A DNA stretch of 64,000 nucleotides, taken from positions 496,001 to 560,000 of the forward strand of contig NZ_JAKIKQ010000001.1 in NCBI RefSeq assembly GCF_023284045.1. The letters run 5' to 3'. Below are positions 54,632-63,995 of the stretch, piece after piece (within the stretch, counting starts at the first letter, position 1; every line of letters starts with the position of its first letter). Origin of the DNA: Shewanella kaireitica. Lineage in GTDB: Bacteria; Pseudomonadota; Gammaproteobacteria; Enterobacterales; Shewanellaceae. A program made the position numbers and the translations under genes. The notes under the pieces are model-generated. The model searched no databases, had not been told where the DNA came from, and saw only the letters and a list, made by a program, of their open reading frames with translations.

Positions 54632-54958
54632 TTATTTTGTCATAACATGGTAGCAGATAAATCCAATCCAACTTAGGGTCAATAAGCCCCAAGGCAGATA
54701 AGGACTGGCGGCGCGGTCTTCAATATTTTCTTCAATATGCTCAGACTCTGCAGCTCTCGCCTTAGCGCGAACCTGCTGTTTCTTTTGCTTATCGCGTACC
54801 CGAGCTTTGCCTTTTTGTTGTTTCTTGTATTCGGCAATACCCTTTTCAATGCCTTGAGCAATCAGCTTAGTTTGCTCTTTTGTTTGCCCTGGTTTCTGGG
54901 TCGATTTTGCCACTTTCATTGCTTCGTTCTTGGTTTCGTCTGAGATCTGCTGTGCCAT
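54632..54958 (-). CDS. DUF2956 protein
   Basis: A 108-residue protein. The N-terminal two-thirds are lysine- and glutamine-rich helix (ETKNEAMKVAKSTQKPGQTK, then IAQGIEKGIAEYKKQQKGKA), and the C-terminal 25 residues form a membrane helix (LPWGLLTLSWIGFICYHVM). The pattern matches DUF2956. Function unknown; basic charge suggests binding to an acidic partner. Lone gene 93 bp before the end of hutW. Confidence 0.8.
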   Translation of the reverse strand: MAQQISDETKNEAMKVAKSTQKPGQTKEQTKLIAQGIEKGIAEYKKQQKGKARVRDKQKKQQVRAKARAAESEHIEENIEDRAASPYLPWGLLTLSWIGFICYHVMTK

Positions 54959-55050
54959 ATTTTATGAATGCTTAGCTAAGAATAGGCTCACTATAACATG
55001 AGCCGATTTATCATTTAGTGACTTATTTTCTCCGCGAGAATAAATCCTGT

Positions 55051-56412
55051 TTAACTTTTGTTTTCAGTCAGAAACTCAAACAGACCTGTTTGCATATTTA
55101 CATTCCAAAAACGTCCTGCCAACGTCAGTGTTAATGCGTTGCTGCTAAGCTGCGCAAGTCCATTGCTTTGCCATGCTTCAAAAAGCGGCTGTAACTGTTC
55201 TACCAGGTGAGTTTCAAGTTGGTTAAACTGCAATTTGCCACTATCTAAACCGCGCTTAAAAATAGCGTCGAGTTTCGCAGATGGGTTAGGCGTAAACATC
55301 ATTCCTGGTACATTATGAGGCGTAGATAACGATGCGTCATTGCCGATAGTGCAGGGCTGTTGTTGGGCTTGATGCCAGTCGGTTAAACCGCGAGCGTTCA
55401 TCATCGAATACCCATGAATACTGCCGCCTGCTCCTGCACCAAAGGGAAGGATCTCAATGCCACTCTTAGCAAGCGAGTTATAAACGCTGCGCTCGCGAGC
55501 ATCTCGACGCCAATGGCAACTGGATAAGCGTTGCCATTGCTTTGACTCTAAATACTCTGCGCCATAGGCATACATCTGCGCCCGGGTTTGGCTGTCGGCT
55601 TGAAACTCGCTGCTGGCAGTACCAAGGATCTTACCTTTGTCATTGGCGCGATCTATGCGGGTACCACCTAACCCTATTAATTGATACAAGTCGACGCCGT
55701 GGACGCCGCTGTCGATAACTGCTTGTAGATCTTGCTGCCAAATAGGCAGGGTTTGTCCCGGTAGGCCAAAAATAAGGTCAACTACGATGCTGGCGCTGTC
55801 ATGTTGGCTTAACGTGGATAACCGTTGTAGCAACTGCGCTTTTTCATCAAATCGCCCAGCTGCACGCCTAACCTCGGTATCGAAACTTTGCACACCGAAT
55901 GAAAAGCGATTAAAGCCAACATCTAATGCGCTATGCCATTTGTCGTCATCAAAGCCATTGAGACGACCTTCGAGCGTCACCTCTGCATTATCAAGCAGTG
56001 GAAAGCGATGTATTGCCTCGCCTAACATTGCTATTTCAGAGGCTGTTATATCTGTCGGGGTACCACCACCGACGTAAACGGTGTCGAAGCCTTGGCTTTG
56101 CGCAAATGGGCTGCTAGCAGCCACAGTTAGTTGCTGGCACAACTGCTGCACGTAATCGCTAATCCGTTGAGGGTTTGCGCCATTTTCGAAGAAGTTACAA
56201 AAACTACATCGCTTTCGGCAAAAAGGGATGTGGATATAAAGCGCTCTTTGCTGTGCCTGAGTAGGCTGTTGCCACCATTGCTGCCAAAGCTCTGGGGTGA
56301 TATTAAGTGGGCGACTGCCGCTGCGACCAGCGTGCGGTGCGCTCTTGACTTTAAAGGCGTGTTGTAAGGGATCTGGACTCGCGAGGCCTGTCATTGTTGG
56401 CGTTAAGATCAT
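55051..56412 (-). CDS. hutW: Radical SAM haem-utilisation protein HutW/ChuW
   Basis: A 453-residue radical SAM enzyme. The 4Fe-4S motif is IPFCRKRCSFCNFFE, a CxxxCxxC, followed by VYVGGGTPTDI and the HemN-like SAM domain (FSFGVQSFDTEVRRAAGR and VDLIFGLPGQTLP). It is the HutW/ChuW subgroup that opens haem anaerobically to release iron. It lies downstream of hmuTUV, with its own near-perfect Fur box before it. The ATG at 56412 is chosen, four codons after a TTG at 56424; neither has a strong ribosome site. Confidence 0.88.
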   Translation of the reverse strand: MILTPTMTGLASPDPLQHAFKVKSAPHAGRSGSRPLNITPELWQQWWQQPTQAQQRALYIHIPFCRKRCSFCNFFENGANPQRISDYVQQLCQQLTVAASSPFAQSQGFDTVYVGGGTPTDITASEIAMLGEAIHRFPLLDNAEVTLEGRLNGFDDDKWHSALDVGFNRFSFGVQSFDTEVRRAAGRFDEKAQLLQRLSTLSQHDSASIVVDLIFGLPGQTLPIWQQDLQAVIDSGVHGVDLYQLIGLGGTRIDRANDKGKILGTASSEFQADSQTRAQMYAYGAEYLESKQWQRLSSCHWRRDARERSVYNSLAKSGIEILPFGAGAGGSIHGYSMMNARGLTDWHQAQQQPCTIGNDASLSTPHNVPGMMFTPNPSAKLDAIFKRGLDSGKLQFNQLETHLVEQLQPLFEAWQSNGLAQLSSNALTLTLAGRFWNVNMQTGLFEFLTENKS

Positions 56413-56438
56413 TATCAGTCTCAATCACAAAATAATAT

Positions 56439-56457
56439 GGTAATGATAATCATTATC
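56439..56457 (-). promoter_or_regulatory. Fur box before hutW
   Basis: Matches 18 of 19 positions of the consensus, with TAATGATAATCATTATC intact. It lies about 27 bp before the hutW start, between hmuV and hutW, giving hutW a separate iron-regulated promoter. Confidence 0.88.
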
Positions 56458-56581
56458 CTTTGCGGTGTAGGTGAAGTAGATCAAGTTAGCCGTTATTTGC
56501 ATTGTAAATATTGCCTGATAACGGGCTATGAATGGGGTCGGTCATTCCATCCTTGGAATGAATACAGTTCAAAGCGATGTA

Positions 56582-57382
56582 TTAAAACAATAGCGGTGTT
56601 TGCTTCCCCGGCTCCATCACTACAATGGGGTCGTACTTCCAAACTTGTCTTATGGTTTCCGGCGTTAAGGCCGCTGCAGGAGCACCATCACTGACGATTT
56701 TTCCTTGCTCTAAAACGATCAGCCTGTCGGCGTAGCGTGAAGCTTGGTTCAGGTCGTGTAGCACCACGACTACCGCGTAGTTGTTTTCATGCGCAAGCGA
56801 CCGTGCCAGTTTTAACACTCTATGCTGCTGTGCAAGATCCAATGCTGAGGTCGGTTCATCTAAAAACAGGATTGCCGGTTTATCCGATTGAGCGAGCTGG
56901 GTTAATACTCGGGCTAGCTGCACTCGCTGCTTTTCACCTCCTGAGAGAGTGGGGTAACTGCGGTGCTTTAATGCCGTTAGATCTAACCTATCGAGCTGTA
57001 AATCAATTAACTGCTCGCCTTGTCGTTGAGATAGGGTTAAGGGATACAGGCCCATTTCAACCACTTGCTCTACCTTAAACGGAAAGGTCAATGAGGCGTG
57101 TTGTGGCAAGACAGCAAGAGATTTTGCCAGTTGGCTGCGATCCCATTTTTTCAGCTCTTGACCGTGTACTTTAACCTGTCCGGTTTCCGCTGCAACCTCT
57201 TGGCATAAGCTTTTAAGCAAGGTTGATTTTCCGGCGCCATTTGGCCCTAGAAGTGCGGTCACTTCACCAGCTTGGATAGTCAAGTTGATATCGGTTAGAA
57301 CTGGCTTATGACCGATGCGCACTGAAAGGTGGTTAACTTCTATCACTGAGGACTGCGATTGCGACTGTGATGTTTGCTTCAT
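56582..57382 (-). CDS. hmuV: Haem ABC transporter ATPase HmuV
   Basis: A 266-residue ABC ATPase. Walker A is GPNGAGKST (about residue 46), the signature [15 protein letters not shown], and Walker [14 protein letters not shown], followed by [10 protein letters not shown]. It is the cytoplasmic ATPase of haem import with HmuT and HmuU. Its start is two bases after the hmuU stop, so translation is coupled. The length is the family's normal. Confidence 0.94.
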   Translation of the reverse strand: MKQTSQSQSQSSVIEVNHLSVRIGHKPVLTDINLTIQAGEVTALLGPNGAGKSTLLKSLCQEVAAETGQVKVHGQELKKWDRSQLAKSLAVLPQHASLTFPFKVEQVVEMGLYPLTLSQRQGEQLIDLQLDRLDLTALKHRSYPTLSGGEKQRVQLARVLTQLAQSDKPAILFLDEPTSALDLAQQHRVLKLARSLAHENNYAVVVVLHDLNQASRYADRLIVLEQGKIVSDGAPAAALTPETIRQVWKYDPIVVMEPGKQTPLLF

Positions 57383-57384
57383 AG

Positions 57385-58401
57385 TTATACCAACTTACTG
57401 CGTTGTTTAAGCAATAGAACGATAAAGAAAGGCGCGCCTAAAAGCGCAGTGACTAAACCAACGGGGAGCTCTGAGGGGGCAACAATAGCCCGTGCCCCTA
57501 TATCTGCTAGCGCCAACAGTGCAGCGCCGAGCATTGCACTTAGTGGTAGAAGCTGTTTATGGTCGGGCCCTACCAACATACGCACTAAGTGCGGTACCAC
57601 TAAGCCGATAAAGCCAATAATACCGGTAGCAGCAACGGATATCCCAACGCCTATAGCGCATAGCACAATCAGCTTGAGTTTCAGTTTATCAACATCTAAT
57701 CCTAAGTGACGCGCTTCAGCTTCACCAAGCAATAGAGCGTTTAGCGCCTTTGCGCTGCGGTTAAACTGCCAACTGACAAGTGCAAGCGCAATGAGTGTGA
57801 GTACGACATAATGCCACTGCGCTCCCGCAATCGATCCAAGCTGCCATAGAGTGAGATCTCGTAAAGCCATGTCGTCAGCCATATAGGTCAATAACCCGAT
57901 TCCGGCGCCAGCAAGAGCGGCAACGGCAACACCCGATAGCAGCAGTAACACGACAGAAGTACCAGTTGGACTGCTAGCAAGGCGGTAGACCACTAATGTG
58001 GTGACTAAACCTGCCAAGAAGGCACTGACTGCAACGGCATATTCACCACCTTGGGGAAATAGTACGATACAAATAGCGGCGCCGAGCGCAGCGCCAGAGG
58101 AAACACCAATAATCCCGGGATCTGCCAGAGGATTTCGAAACAGCCCCTGCATGACGGCGCCACATTGCGCCAGCACTGCTCCCACAGCTAAAGCAAGTAA
58201 GGTGCGTGGCAAACGGACATTATCTATAACGAGTTGTTCATGGGGGGCAACGCTTCCAATCTCAAAATGCGTTGCCCAATTTATGACGGCACTGAAGCTA
58301 GCACTGGGGCTAATCTGCAGTGGACCTATGCTGACAGACATCAGGCATGTTACGACCAAAGCGGTCAGTAAACAGGGCCAAAGCCAACGAGTATTTTCCA
58401 T
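57385..58401 (-). CDS. hmuU: Haem ABC transporter permease HmuU
   Basis: A 338-residue permease with about ten helices of the FecCD/BtuC type. The conserved [20 protein letters not shown] and [20 protein letters not shown] segments and the C-terminal [19 protein letters not shown] are present. Two copies form the channel for haem across the inner membrane. It lies between hmuT and hmuV in one operon. Confidence 0.94.
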   Translation of the reverse strand: MENTRWLWPCLLTALVVTCLMSVSIGPLQISPSASFSAVINWATHFEIGSVAPHEQLVIDNVRLPRTLLALAVGAVLAQCGAVMQGLFRNPLADPGIIGVSSGAALGAAICIVLFPQGGEYAVAVSAFLAGLVTTLVVYRLASSPTGTSVVLLLLSGVAVAALAGAGIGLLTYMADDMALRDLTLWQLGSIAGAQWHYVVLTLIALALVSWQFNRSAKALNALLLGEAEARHLGLDVDKLKLKLIVLCAIGVGISVAATGIIGFIGLVVPHLVRMLVGPDHKQLLPLSAMLGAALLALADIGARAIVAPSELPVGLVTALLGAPFFIVLLLKQRSKLV

Positions 58402-58424
58402 TTATCTATCCCAGTTTTGCTGAT

Positions 58425-59336
58425 TTAGTAACGCTTAACGCTGATGAAATCACTGGCTAACTTATCAGCTGCAGCAATAGCACTAATCCCGAGTCCACCG
58501 AGTAAAGCTTGCGGATTAAGATTTTGGATCTGCTTATTCTTACCCGCTGGCGTGTGGGCTAGCAATGGCATACTTTTTAGTAGCGATTCCACAGGGTTCT
58601 CGGTTGCTTTATCAGAGCGATTTGAGATTAAGATAACGTCAGGGTTGAGCGCAAGGATGCCCTCTTGTGAGACACTTTTATAGCCTGAGAAGCCAGCGAT
58701 ATTTTTACCACCGGCTAAGTTAATAATAATGTCAGCGGCAGTTTCATCACCACCGACTCGCGCTGGTCTGTCAGCTTGTAGCAACAAAAATAGTACTTTT
58801 GGTGCATCACCTTTACTCGCTATCTGCTGTTTTTTAGTTTCTATATCTTTAAATGATTGCTGTAAATCAGATTTAAGCTGTTTGGCTTGCGGTTCCCTTT
58901 GTAATAACGTACCCATTGCATCAATATTGCTAAATAGTTGAGCTTGGGTGTTGGCACTGGGGAGCTGTACTACATTAATTTTAGCGGCTGACAGCACATC
59001 CAATGTGGCTTTGGGACCCATGGCATCAGTGCCCATGACTACGCTTGGATTAAGCGCCAAAATACCTTCTGCCGATAGCATGCGGTGATAACCAAGTTTG
59101 GCAATATTCTGAGATTCATCTGGCAGTTGGCTGGTAGAGTCAACGGCAACCAGTTCATCGCCAGCATCTAAAGCAAATACCAGCTCTGTCATTCCCGCGC
59201 CAGCACTAACAACCCGAGGAGCTGCGTGGTCATGTTCCCCTTGGTGGGCAATCGCGCTGCTACACAAAAGTGTAGATAAACCAAAGCCCATAGCCATGCG
59301 GCGAGTCATAGGGAGGAAAGCATTAAAGTTAAGCAT
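58425..59336 (-). CDS. hmuT: Periplasmic haem-binding protein HmuT
   Basis: A 303-residue periplasmic binding protein of the FepB/BtuF fold. The signal ends near CSSAIA and is followed by a histidine-rich start (HQGEHDHAAP). VVSAGAGMTELVFALDAGDE and VVMGTDAMGPKATLDVL match haem-binding HmuT proteins. It delivers haem to HmuU. The ATG at 59336 has GGAG six bases before it; a longer frame to 59384 lacks this. 23 bp separate its stop from hmuU. Confidence 0.92.
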   Translation of the reverse strand: MLNFNAFLPMTRRMAMGFGLSTLLCSSAIAHQGEHDHAAPRVVSAGAGMTELVFALDAGDELVAVDSTSQLPDESQNIAKLGYHRMLSAEGILALNPSVVMGTDAMGPKATLDVLSAAKINVVQLPSANTQAQLFSNIDAMGTLLQREPQAKQLKSDLQQSFKDIETKKQQIASKGDAPKVLFLLLQADRPARVGGDETAADIIINLAGGKNIAGFSGYKSVSQEGILALNPDVILISNRSDKATENPVESLLKSMPLLAHTPAGKNKQIQNLNPQALLGGLGISAIAAADKLASDFISVKRY

Positions 59337-59475
59337 GAAAAACTCCAAAAAATTAAACTTATTCATAAAAGCGTGTACCCGCACTTGGGCACACGTAAAT
59401 TCGATAGTGTGACTAAAAGCGATTTGCCTAGGGTGTTTCCTGTATAAATGCTCTGTATTTAGAGCGCTTTACCTA

Positions 59476-59889
59476 TTAAGGCTCCATCAAAATTTGGGTA
59501 TTGCTGATCTGTTGTCGCTGTAGCAGTGCCAACACATTCATCAAGGGTTGAACGGGTGCTGTTTTATCGGCAGCGACCACGACGTTTACTTCCGGATCAG
59601 TGCCAAAAATCTTGATGAACTCGGCTTCAAAATCATCAAAGTTTTGAAAAGTGGTGCCATCAATCGCCCAGTGTGGTTCGGTGGTGAGGATGTTTATTGC
59701 TATATGTTTGTCGTGAGACAAGGCGCTTAAGTCAGCATCAGCTTCAGTTGGCACATCCACAGGTAAGCTCAGCAGCTGCGTGTTGGCGGTTAACAGCAAA
59801 AACACCAATACAATAAAAATTATGTCAATGAGTGGAGTTAGATCTAATCCTTGCAAAGCGCTGCTTTGCTCGTTATCACTTGTGATCAT
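59476..59889 (-). CDS. exbD: TonB-system protein ExbD
   Basis: A 137-residue protein with one membrane helix (about 16-36; PLIDIIFIVLVFLLLTANTQ) containing the conserved aspartate that carries protons, and a periplasmic domain ending LLQRQQISNTQILMEP. With ExbB and TonB it powers haem uptake. Its ATG shares one base with the exbB stop (TGATG). Confidence 0.92.
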   Translation of the reverse strand: MITSDNEQSSALQGLDLTPLIDIIFIVLVFLLLTANTQLLSLPVDVPTEADADLSALSHDKHIAINILTTEPHWAIDGTTFQNFDDFEAEFIKIFGTDPEVNVVVAADKTAPVQPLMNVLALLQRQQISNTQILMEP

Positions 59890-60653
59890 CAGCTAGCTCC
59901 ATTTGGCACTTGGCAGCTTGCTTCTTTGCAAGTTGCCGCTTTACTACAGAGCTGCGCAGCAGAATCGCTACCTATACTTAAGGCTTGATCAAAGCCTTCT
60001 AACCACAGGTTTAACAGATTAAGCGCATGGGCCAACTTATTGCATCGTCTCTCAGCCCAGAGTGTAAACAGATGTGCCATAGTGATAGCGGGGACGGCAA
60101 TAATTAGACCAGCTGCGGTGGTATTCATCGCAAGGCCTAGTCCAGAAGCTAATTCAGAAGGGGTTACAGGTCCGTCGGAAAGCCCGAGTTGATTAAACAT
60201 TTCGATTAAGCCAAGCACAGTGCCTAGCAGACCTAGCAATGGGGTGATAATACCAATGATTTGCAAGATCTTAAGGCCTGATAGTAAACGGCCTTTTTGT
60301 TTTACTAGCCACAAGCTGACAATCTCTTCGCGCATCTCGCGACTTTGATCACTATGGCTTAATAACAGTGCTGTGCCTTTGGCAAGCATACTGCGTCCTT
60401 GGCTAATTTGTGTCGTGAGTTGTTGGCGCTGCTCTGGTGTCGCACTGCGTGCTTGTTGCCGTAGTTGAGCTAGCCAACCGTCTCTTTTAGGCAGTTCGTA
60501 CAACATTAACGCTAAGCGTTCGAGAATGATCATCAGTGCCAAAAATGCGCAGATGAATAGCGGCCAAGTGAGGTAACCTAGCTGCTCTGACAGTTGGTGA
60601 TACAGGGGCTGGGAAGCTGACTGCGCTGCCGATTGAGATAAAGATTGAGACAT
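59889..60653 (-). CDS. exbB: TonB-system protein ExbB
   Basis: A 254-residue membrane protein with three helices (about 28-48, 130-152, 175-197). The conserved LQIIGIITPLLGLLGTVLGL and the ASGLGLAMNTTAAGLIIAVP segments mark ExbB/TolQ. It forms the pentamer with ExbD. A Cys/Ser-rich tail (QLCSKAATCKEASCQ) at the C terminus is unusual. It is 193 bp after tonB and overlaps exbD by one base. Confidence 0.92.
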   Translation of the reverse strand: MSQSLSQSAAQSASQPLYHQLSEQLGYLTWPLFICAFLALMIILERLALMLYELPKRDGWLAQLRQQARSATPEQRQQLTTQISQGRSMLAKGTALLLSHSDQSREMREEIVSLWLVKQKGRLLSGLKILQIIGIITPLLGLLGTVLGLIEMFNQLGLSDGPVTPSELASGLGLAMNTTAAGLIIAVPAITMAHLFTLWAERRCNKLAHALNLLNLWLEGFDQALSIGSDSAAQLCSKAATCKEASCQVPNGAS

Positions 60654-60764
60654 GTAATTTTCCTATACGATTATCTTTGTATCGCGTCGTGTTAGTTGGT
60701 TAATTCGCGTCGTCCCTAAAACGCTTGTTTAAAATCTTCAGCATTAGCCTATTGAAGCTATGCT

Positions 60765-60785
60765 CCTCTCTCTCCTAGAGAGAGG
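60765..60785. repeat. Small hairpin in the tonB-exbB gap
   Basis: CCTCTCTC/GAGAGAGG with a five-base loop. The 193-bp gap is otherwise empty; the hairpin may affect mRNA stability between the two genes. Confidence 0.5.
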
Positions 60786-60846
60786 TCATTAACGATCATC
60801 TAGTGGCTTAGCACCATTTCATCGATTGCTTTAAGTTGATATTGAG

Positions 60847-61590
60847 TTAATTCAGCTGAAACTTAACCGGTACCCGCACTGTATAGGCGTAGGCTGTTTG
60901 CGGCGTGGGAGCTGAAAACTGCCATTTTTCTACGGCATTGAGTGCCGCTTTATCTAGCAGTCGATAACCTGAACTGTCGACTAGTGTTAGTGATAATTGT
61001 TCGCCTACCTGATTGAACATAACCTCGATGGTTGCTGTTCCTTGGAGCCCACGTTTACGGGCCTTCTTAGGGTAGTGAGGCTGTGCTGGTGGCGCGGCAA
61101 ACGTTGGCTGACTTAACTCTACAGACTGCTGCGTGATGCCTTGCTTGCCACTTACTTGGCTTTGATTATGAGCCACTTGTTCAATGCTATTGTCCTGCGC
61201 TACTTCTTTGATAGCCTCAACTTTCTCTGGTTGTTTTTTCGCTACAGCTTGCGGCTTGGCGACAGACTTTGTTTCTGCAGTGGTTTTTTTGCGGACCTCA
61301 GTCGTTTTGGGCTTTGTGTTTACCGCTGGCGTGGGGGCGACAGGTTTGGTCTTAACTATTTTCGGCGCTTGCTTTACAGGTGCGACTTCCTTTACTGGCT
61401 CAGGTTCAGCAGCGGCACTCGCAGGTGCTTGGCTTGCTTGCATAGCAATAGATAGATTCATGGCCTGATTAGAGCCCATGGCTGAGCCTGAATTAAGTTG
61501 CAAAGCTGGGGAGCTGTTTTGTGAGGCGAGCACACCACCTTGGATTAACAGCGTGATGCAACCAAAAGCAAAGTATCGTTTAGGGGTCAT
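60847..61590 (-). CDS. tonB: TonB protein of the haem uptake system
   Basis: A 247-residue TonB. The N-terminal signal anchor lies at about 5-25, then a Pro/Lys/Ala-rich spacer (about 55-150; EPVKEVAPVKQAPKIVKTKP and similar), and a C-terminal TonB domain (about 165-247; ARKRGLQGTATIEVMFNQVG and ALNAVEKWQFSAP). It couples the ExbB-ExbD motor to the outer-membrane receptor. It is divergent from the haem receptor, with a Fur box in between. 304 bp separate the two starts. Confidence 0.93.
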   Translation of the reverse strand: MTPKRYFAFGCITLLIQGGVLASQNSSPALQLNSGSAMGSNQAMNLSIAMQASQAPASAAAEPEPVKEVAPVKQAPKIVKTKPVAPTPAVNTKPKTTEVRKKTTAETKSVAKPQAVAKKQPEKVEAIKEVAQDNSIEQVAHNQSQVSGKQGITQQSVELSQPTFAAPPAQPHYPKKARKRGLQGTATIEVMFNQVGEQLSLTLVDSSGYRLLDKAALNAVEKWQFSAPTPQTAYAYTVRVPVKFQLN

Positions 61591-61894
61591 GAGCGATTGT
61601 CTTCGTTAAAATCAGTGCTACTGCGATACACCTTATAAAATACATATGCTTAGATAAGCTTTACAAAACTTACAATTTACATATTTTACAGAAGGTTATG
61701 TTCAACAGTTTTAGTTAATGACAATAAGATATACGAATCTTAACAAGATCGCAAATGATAATGATTTTCATTTGATCTATGTTTTTTTCTCAGGTAAAGT
61801 GCCAAAAATAATAGAACGGGTGTCCGATTCTGCGCAATTAAAGGACTAAATGAGTGTTGTCGCTGCCCCATAAACTTACCTTGAGGATTGAAAC
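61591..61894. promoter_or_regulatory. Divergent tonB/haem receptor promoter region
   Basis: A 304-bp AT-rich gap holding promoters in both directions and one Fur box at 61751-61769. Nothing else seen. Confidence 0.6.
61751..61769. promoter_or_regulatory. Fur box between tonB and the haem receptor
   Basis: By eye matches 15 of 19 consensus positions (core AATGATAATGATTTTCATT). It likely represses both tonB and the receptor when iron is plentiful. Confidence 0.75.
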
Positions 61895-63946
61895 ATGACC
61901 AAGAAGCCGCTCGTAATTGCGATGGCAATGGCTTTTAGCTCCAGCGTATACGCACAAGATACCCAAAAAGTCACCGAATTCGATGAAGTTGTTGTTTCTG
62001 CCACTCGCGTTGCTGAAAAAGTGTCTGAAACCAGCCGCAGTGTTGCAGTTGTGAATGAAGAGCAGTTACAAGAGTTCCAGCCAGCGTCTGTTGCACAAGC
62101 GCTTAAAAACGAAGCTAACGTGAACGTATCAAATGGCCCTAGAGCTTCATCACAAGGGGTTGAAATTCGTGGTTTAGGTGGTCAACGCGTTTTACAAACG
62201 ATTGATGGTGCACGTCAAAATACTAATTCTGGCCACCGAGGGACCTATTTTATAGATCCTGAACTTTTGAGCTCTGTTGAAGTCCTACGTGGCCCAGCAA
62301 GTAGCCTTTGGGGAAGTGGTGCTATTGGTGGTGTTGTTGCCCAAAACACCAAGTCTGCGAGTGACTTTCTTGAAGATGAAGACACGTTCGGCGGTTATAT
62401 AAAGCAAGGTTTCGAAAGCAATGGCGATCGCATTAAAACCAGTGGTGCAATCTACGGATTATCTGAAACCGCGAACACAGGCAAGGTCGATTGGCTGATA
62501 AATGGTAGTTATTACGACAGTAATAATATTAAAGTGGGTAACGACAAAACCCTTGAAAATAGTGCTTCTGAAGGCACAAGTGGCTTAGCCAAGTTTGGTT
62601 GGGAGCCGACAGACGAGCAGCGCTTACAGCTTTCTGCAAGATTTTCAAAAATCGATGAATTAGTTCCGAGTAATCCTACCACTGAAGTTGGCAGTTCTGT
62701 ACCACTGGTGAAGCGTAAAACAAACGATCAAAACGTCACCTTAGATTATAGCTTCAACCCTGAAGCGAATCCGTTGCTCGATGTTAATGCCACACTGTAT
62801 TGGAATGGCACTGATTACGATGAAGATCGTGTCACTAAAAATCAAGTCGATAGCACTGAATATAACACTCTTGGCTTTAGCATTAATAACAGTTCTAAGT
62901 TTGCTAACACCATACTGACATACGGTGTAGATGGATACCAAGATACGATTAAAACAGTGCGTGATGACAGTGGTCAAGCTGGGCAAAGGCCGGATGATAT
63001 TGACGGTGAAACTGCAGTTTGGGGAGCATTCACCCGTGCTGATATTAGCCTGTCTGATAACTGGAAAGTTGATGCTGCCGTGCGTTATGACGCATTTAAA
63101 AACACCAGTAACAACTTAAACCAAGAATCAGATGATAGTGCATTTTCACCCTCCTTAGGCTTGGTATGGACGGCAACTGATTGGTTAACCTTGAGTGCAC
63201 GATATGATCAAGCGTTCCGCGCACCAAGCATTGAAGAGATGTATTCAACCGGTACTCATTACTGCATCCCACCGATCCCTGGCTTCTTGCCTGGTGGACT
63301 TTGTAATACGTTTGAAATCAACCCTGATTTACAAGCTGAAAAGGCGCAAAACAAAGAGATAAAAGCGGATCTTCGCTTTAGCGAACTCGCCGGTGACGAC
63401 GAATTAGCAATGACGCTAAGCGTATTTAGAAATGATGTTGATGATTTTATCGAGCAATCGGTATCTGATCCGCTGATGGGAATTCCTGGTTTTGAACAAA
63501 CCACCTCTTGGAATAACGTTGATGAAGCCAAACTAACAGGTTTTGAATTCAGTACTCGCTACCGTTATGAGCAAACTCGCCTGAGCTTGAATTATGGTCA
63601 AACAGAGGGCAAAGACAAAACCGAAGGCGATTACCTGACTAACATCCCAGCTAAAAAATTGGGTATCGACCTGTCACAAGCCATTATGGAAGGTGATATG
63701 AAGTTCGGTACTCGTTTCACTTACGTCGCTGAGCAAGATCAGTTACCTGAGGATTACGCTAATCAGTATGACTCATACAAACTTTGGGATGTCTATGTTG
63801 CATGGGAACCTGCAATGGGCACATTCGAAGGCTTAAGAGTCGACTTTGCAGTTGAAAACATCGGTGATGAGGAATATCGCCAAGCGTGGCAAACCCTGTA
63901 TGAACAGGGAAGGAACTTTAAATTGTCTGCGCGTTATAGCTTCTAA
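61895..63946 (+). CDS. TonB-dependent haem receptor (HugA/HutA-like)
   Basis: A 683-residue receptor with a signal peptide (SSSVYAQ), a TonB box-like segment (TEFDEVVVSATR), a plug (about 45-150; VEIRGLGGQRVLQTIDGARQ and LRGPASSLWGSGAIGGVV) and a barrel ending in FKLSARYSF. The haem receptor boxes FRAP (QAFRAPSIEEMY) and NPDL (FEINPDLQAEKA) are both present, flanking a short loop with a histidine (TGTHYCIPP). It imports haem using TonB energy. It is divergent from tonB-exbB-exbD-hmuTUV, the Shewanella hug/hmu arrangement. Symbol withheld because hugA/hutA naming varies. Confidence 0.93.
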   Translation: MTKKPLVIAMAMAFSSSVYAQDTQKVTEFDEVVVSATRVAEKVSETSRSVAVVNEEQLQEFQPASVAQALKNEANVNVSNGPRASSQGVEIRGLGGQRVLQTIDGARQNTNSGHRGTYFIDPELLSSVEVLRGPASSLWGSGAIGGVVAQNTKSASDFLEDEDTFGGYIKQGFESNGDRIKTSGAIYGLSETANTGKVDWLINGSYYDSNNIKVGNDKTLENSASEGTSGLAKFGWEPTDEQRLQLSARFSKIDELVPSNPTTEVGSSVPLVKRKTNDQNVTLDYSFNPEANPLLDVNATLYWNGTDYDEDRVTKNQVDSTEYNTLGFSINNSSKFANTILTYGVDGYQDTIKTVRDDSGQAGQRPDDIDGETAVWGAFTRADISLSDNWKVDAAVRYDAFKNTSNNLNQESDDSAFSPSLGLVWTATDWLTLSARYDQAFRAPSIEEMYSTGTHYCIPPIPGFLPGGLCNTFEINPDLQAEKAQNKEIKADLRFSELAGDDELAMTLSVFRNDVDDFIEQSVSDPLMGIPGFEQTTSWNNVDEAKLTGFEFSTRYRYEQTRLSLNYGQTEGKDKTEGDYLTNIPAKKLGIDLSQAIMEGDMKFGTRFTYVAEQDQLPEDYANQYDSYKLWDVYVAWEPAMGTFEGLRVDFAVENIGDEEYRQAWQTLYEQGRNFKLSARYSF

Positions 63947-63960
63947 CTAAGCTATCGAAT

Positions 63961-63995
63961 AAGGCCAAGTCACCAACAATAGGTGACTTGGCCTT
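63961..63995 (+). terminator. Terminator after the haem receptor gene
   Basis: A perfect 14-bp stem (AAGGCCAAGTCACC/GGTGACTTGGCCTT) with a seven-base loop and short T tail, 14 bp past the stop. Confidence 0.9.

Noticed and set aside
54679..54861. 60-codon minus-strand frame within the DUF2956 gene
   Set aside because: Out-of-phase shadow of the lysine-rich coding region.
61141..61468. Two plus-strand frames antisense to tonB
   Set aside because: They are complements of the Pro/Lys/Ala-rich TonB spacer, which gives Phe/Leu/Cys-rich nonsense frames.
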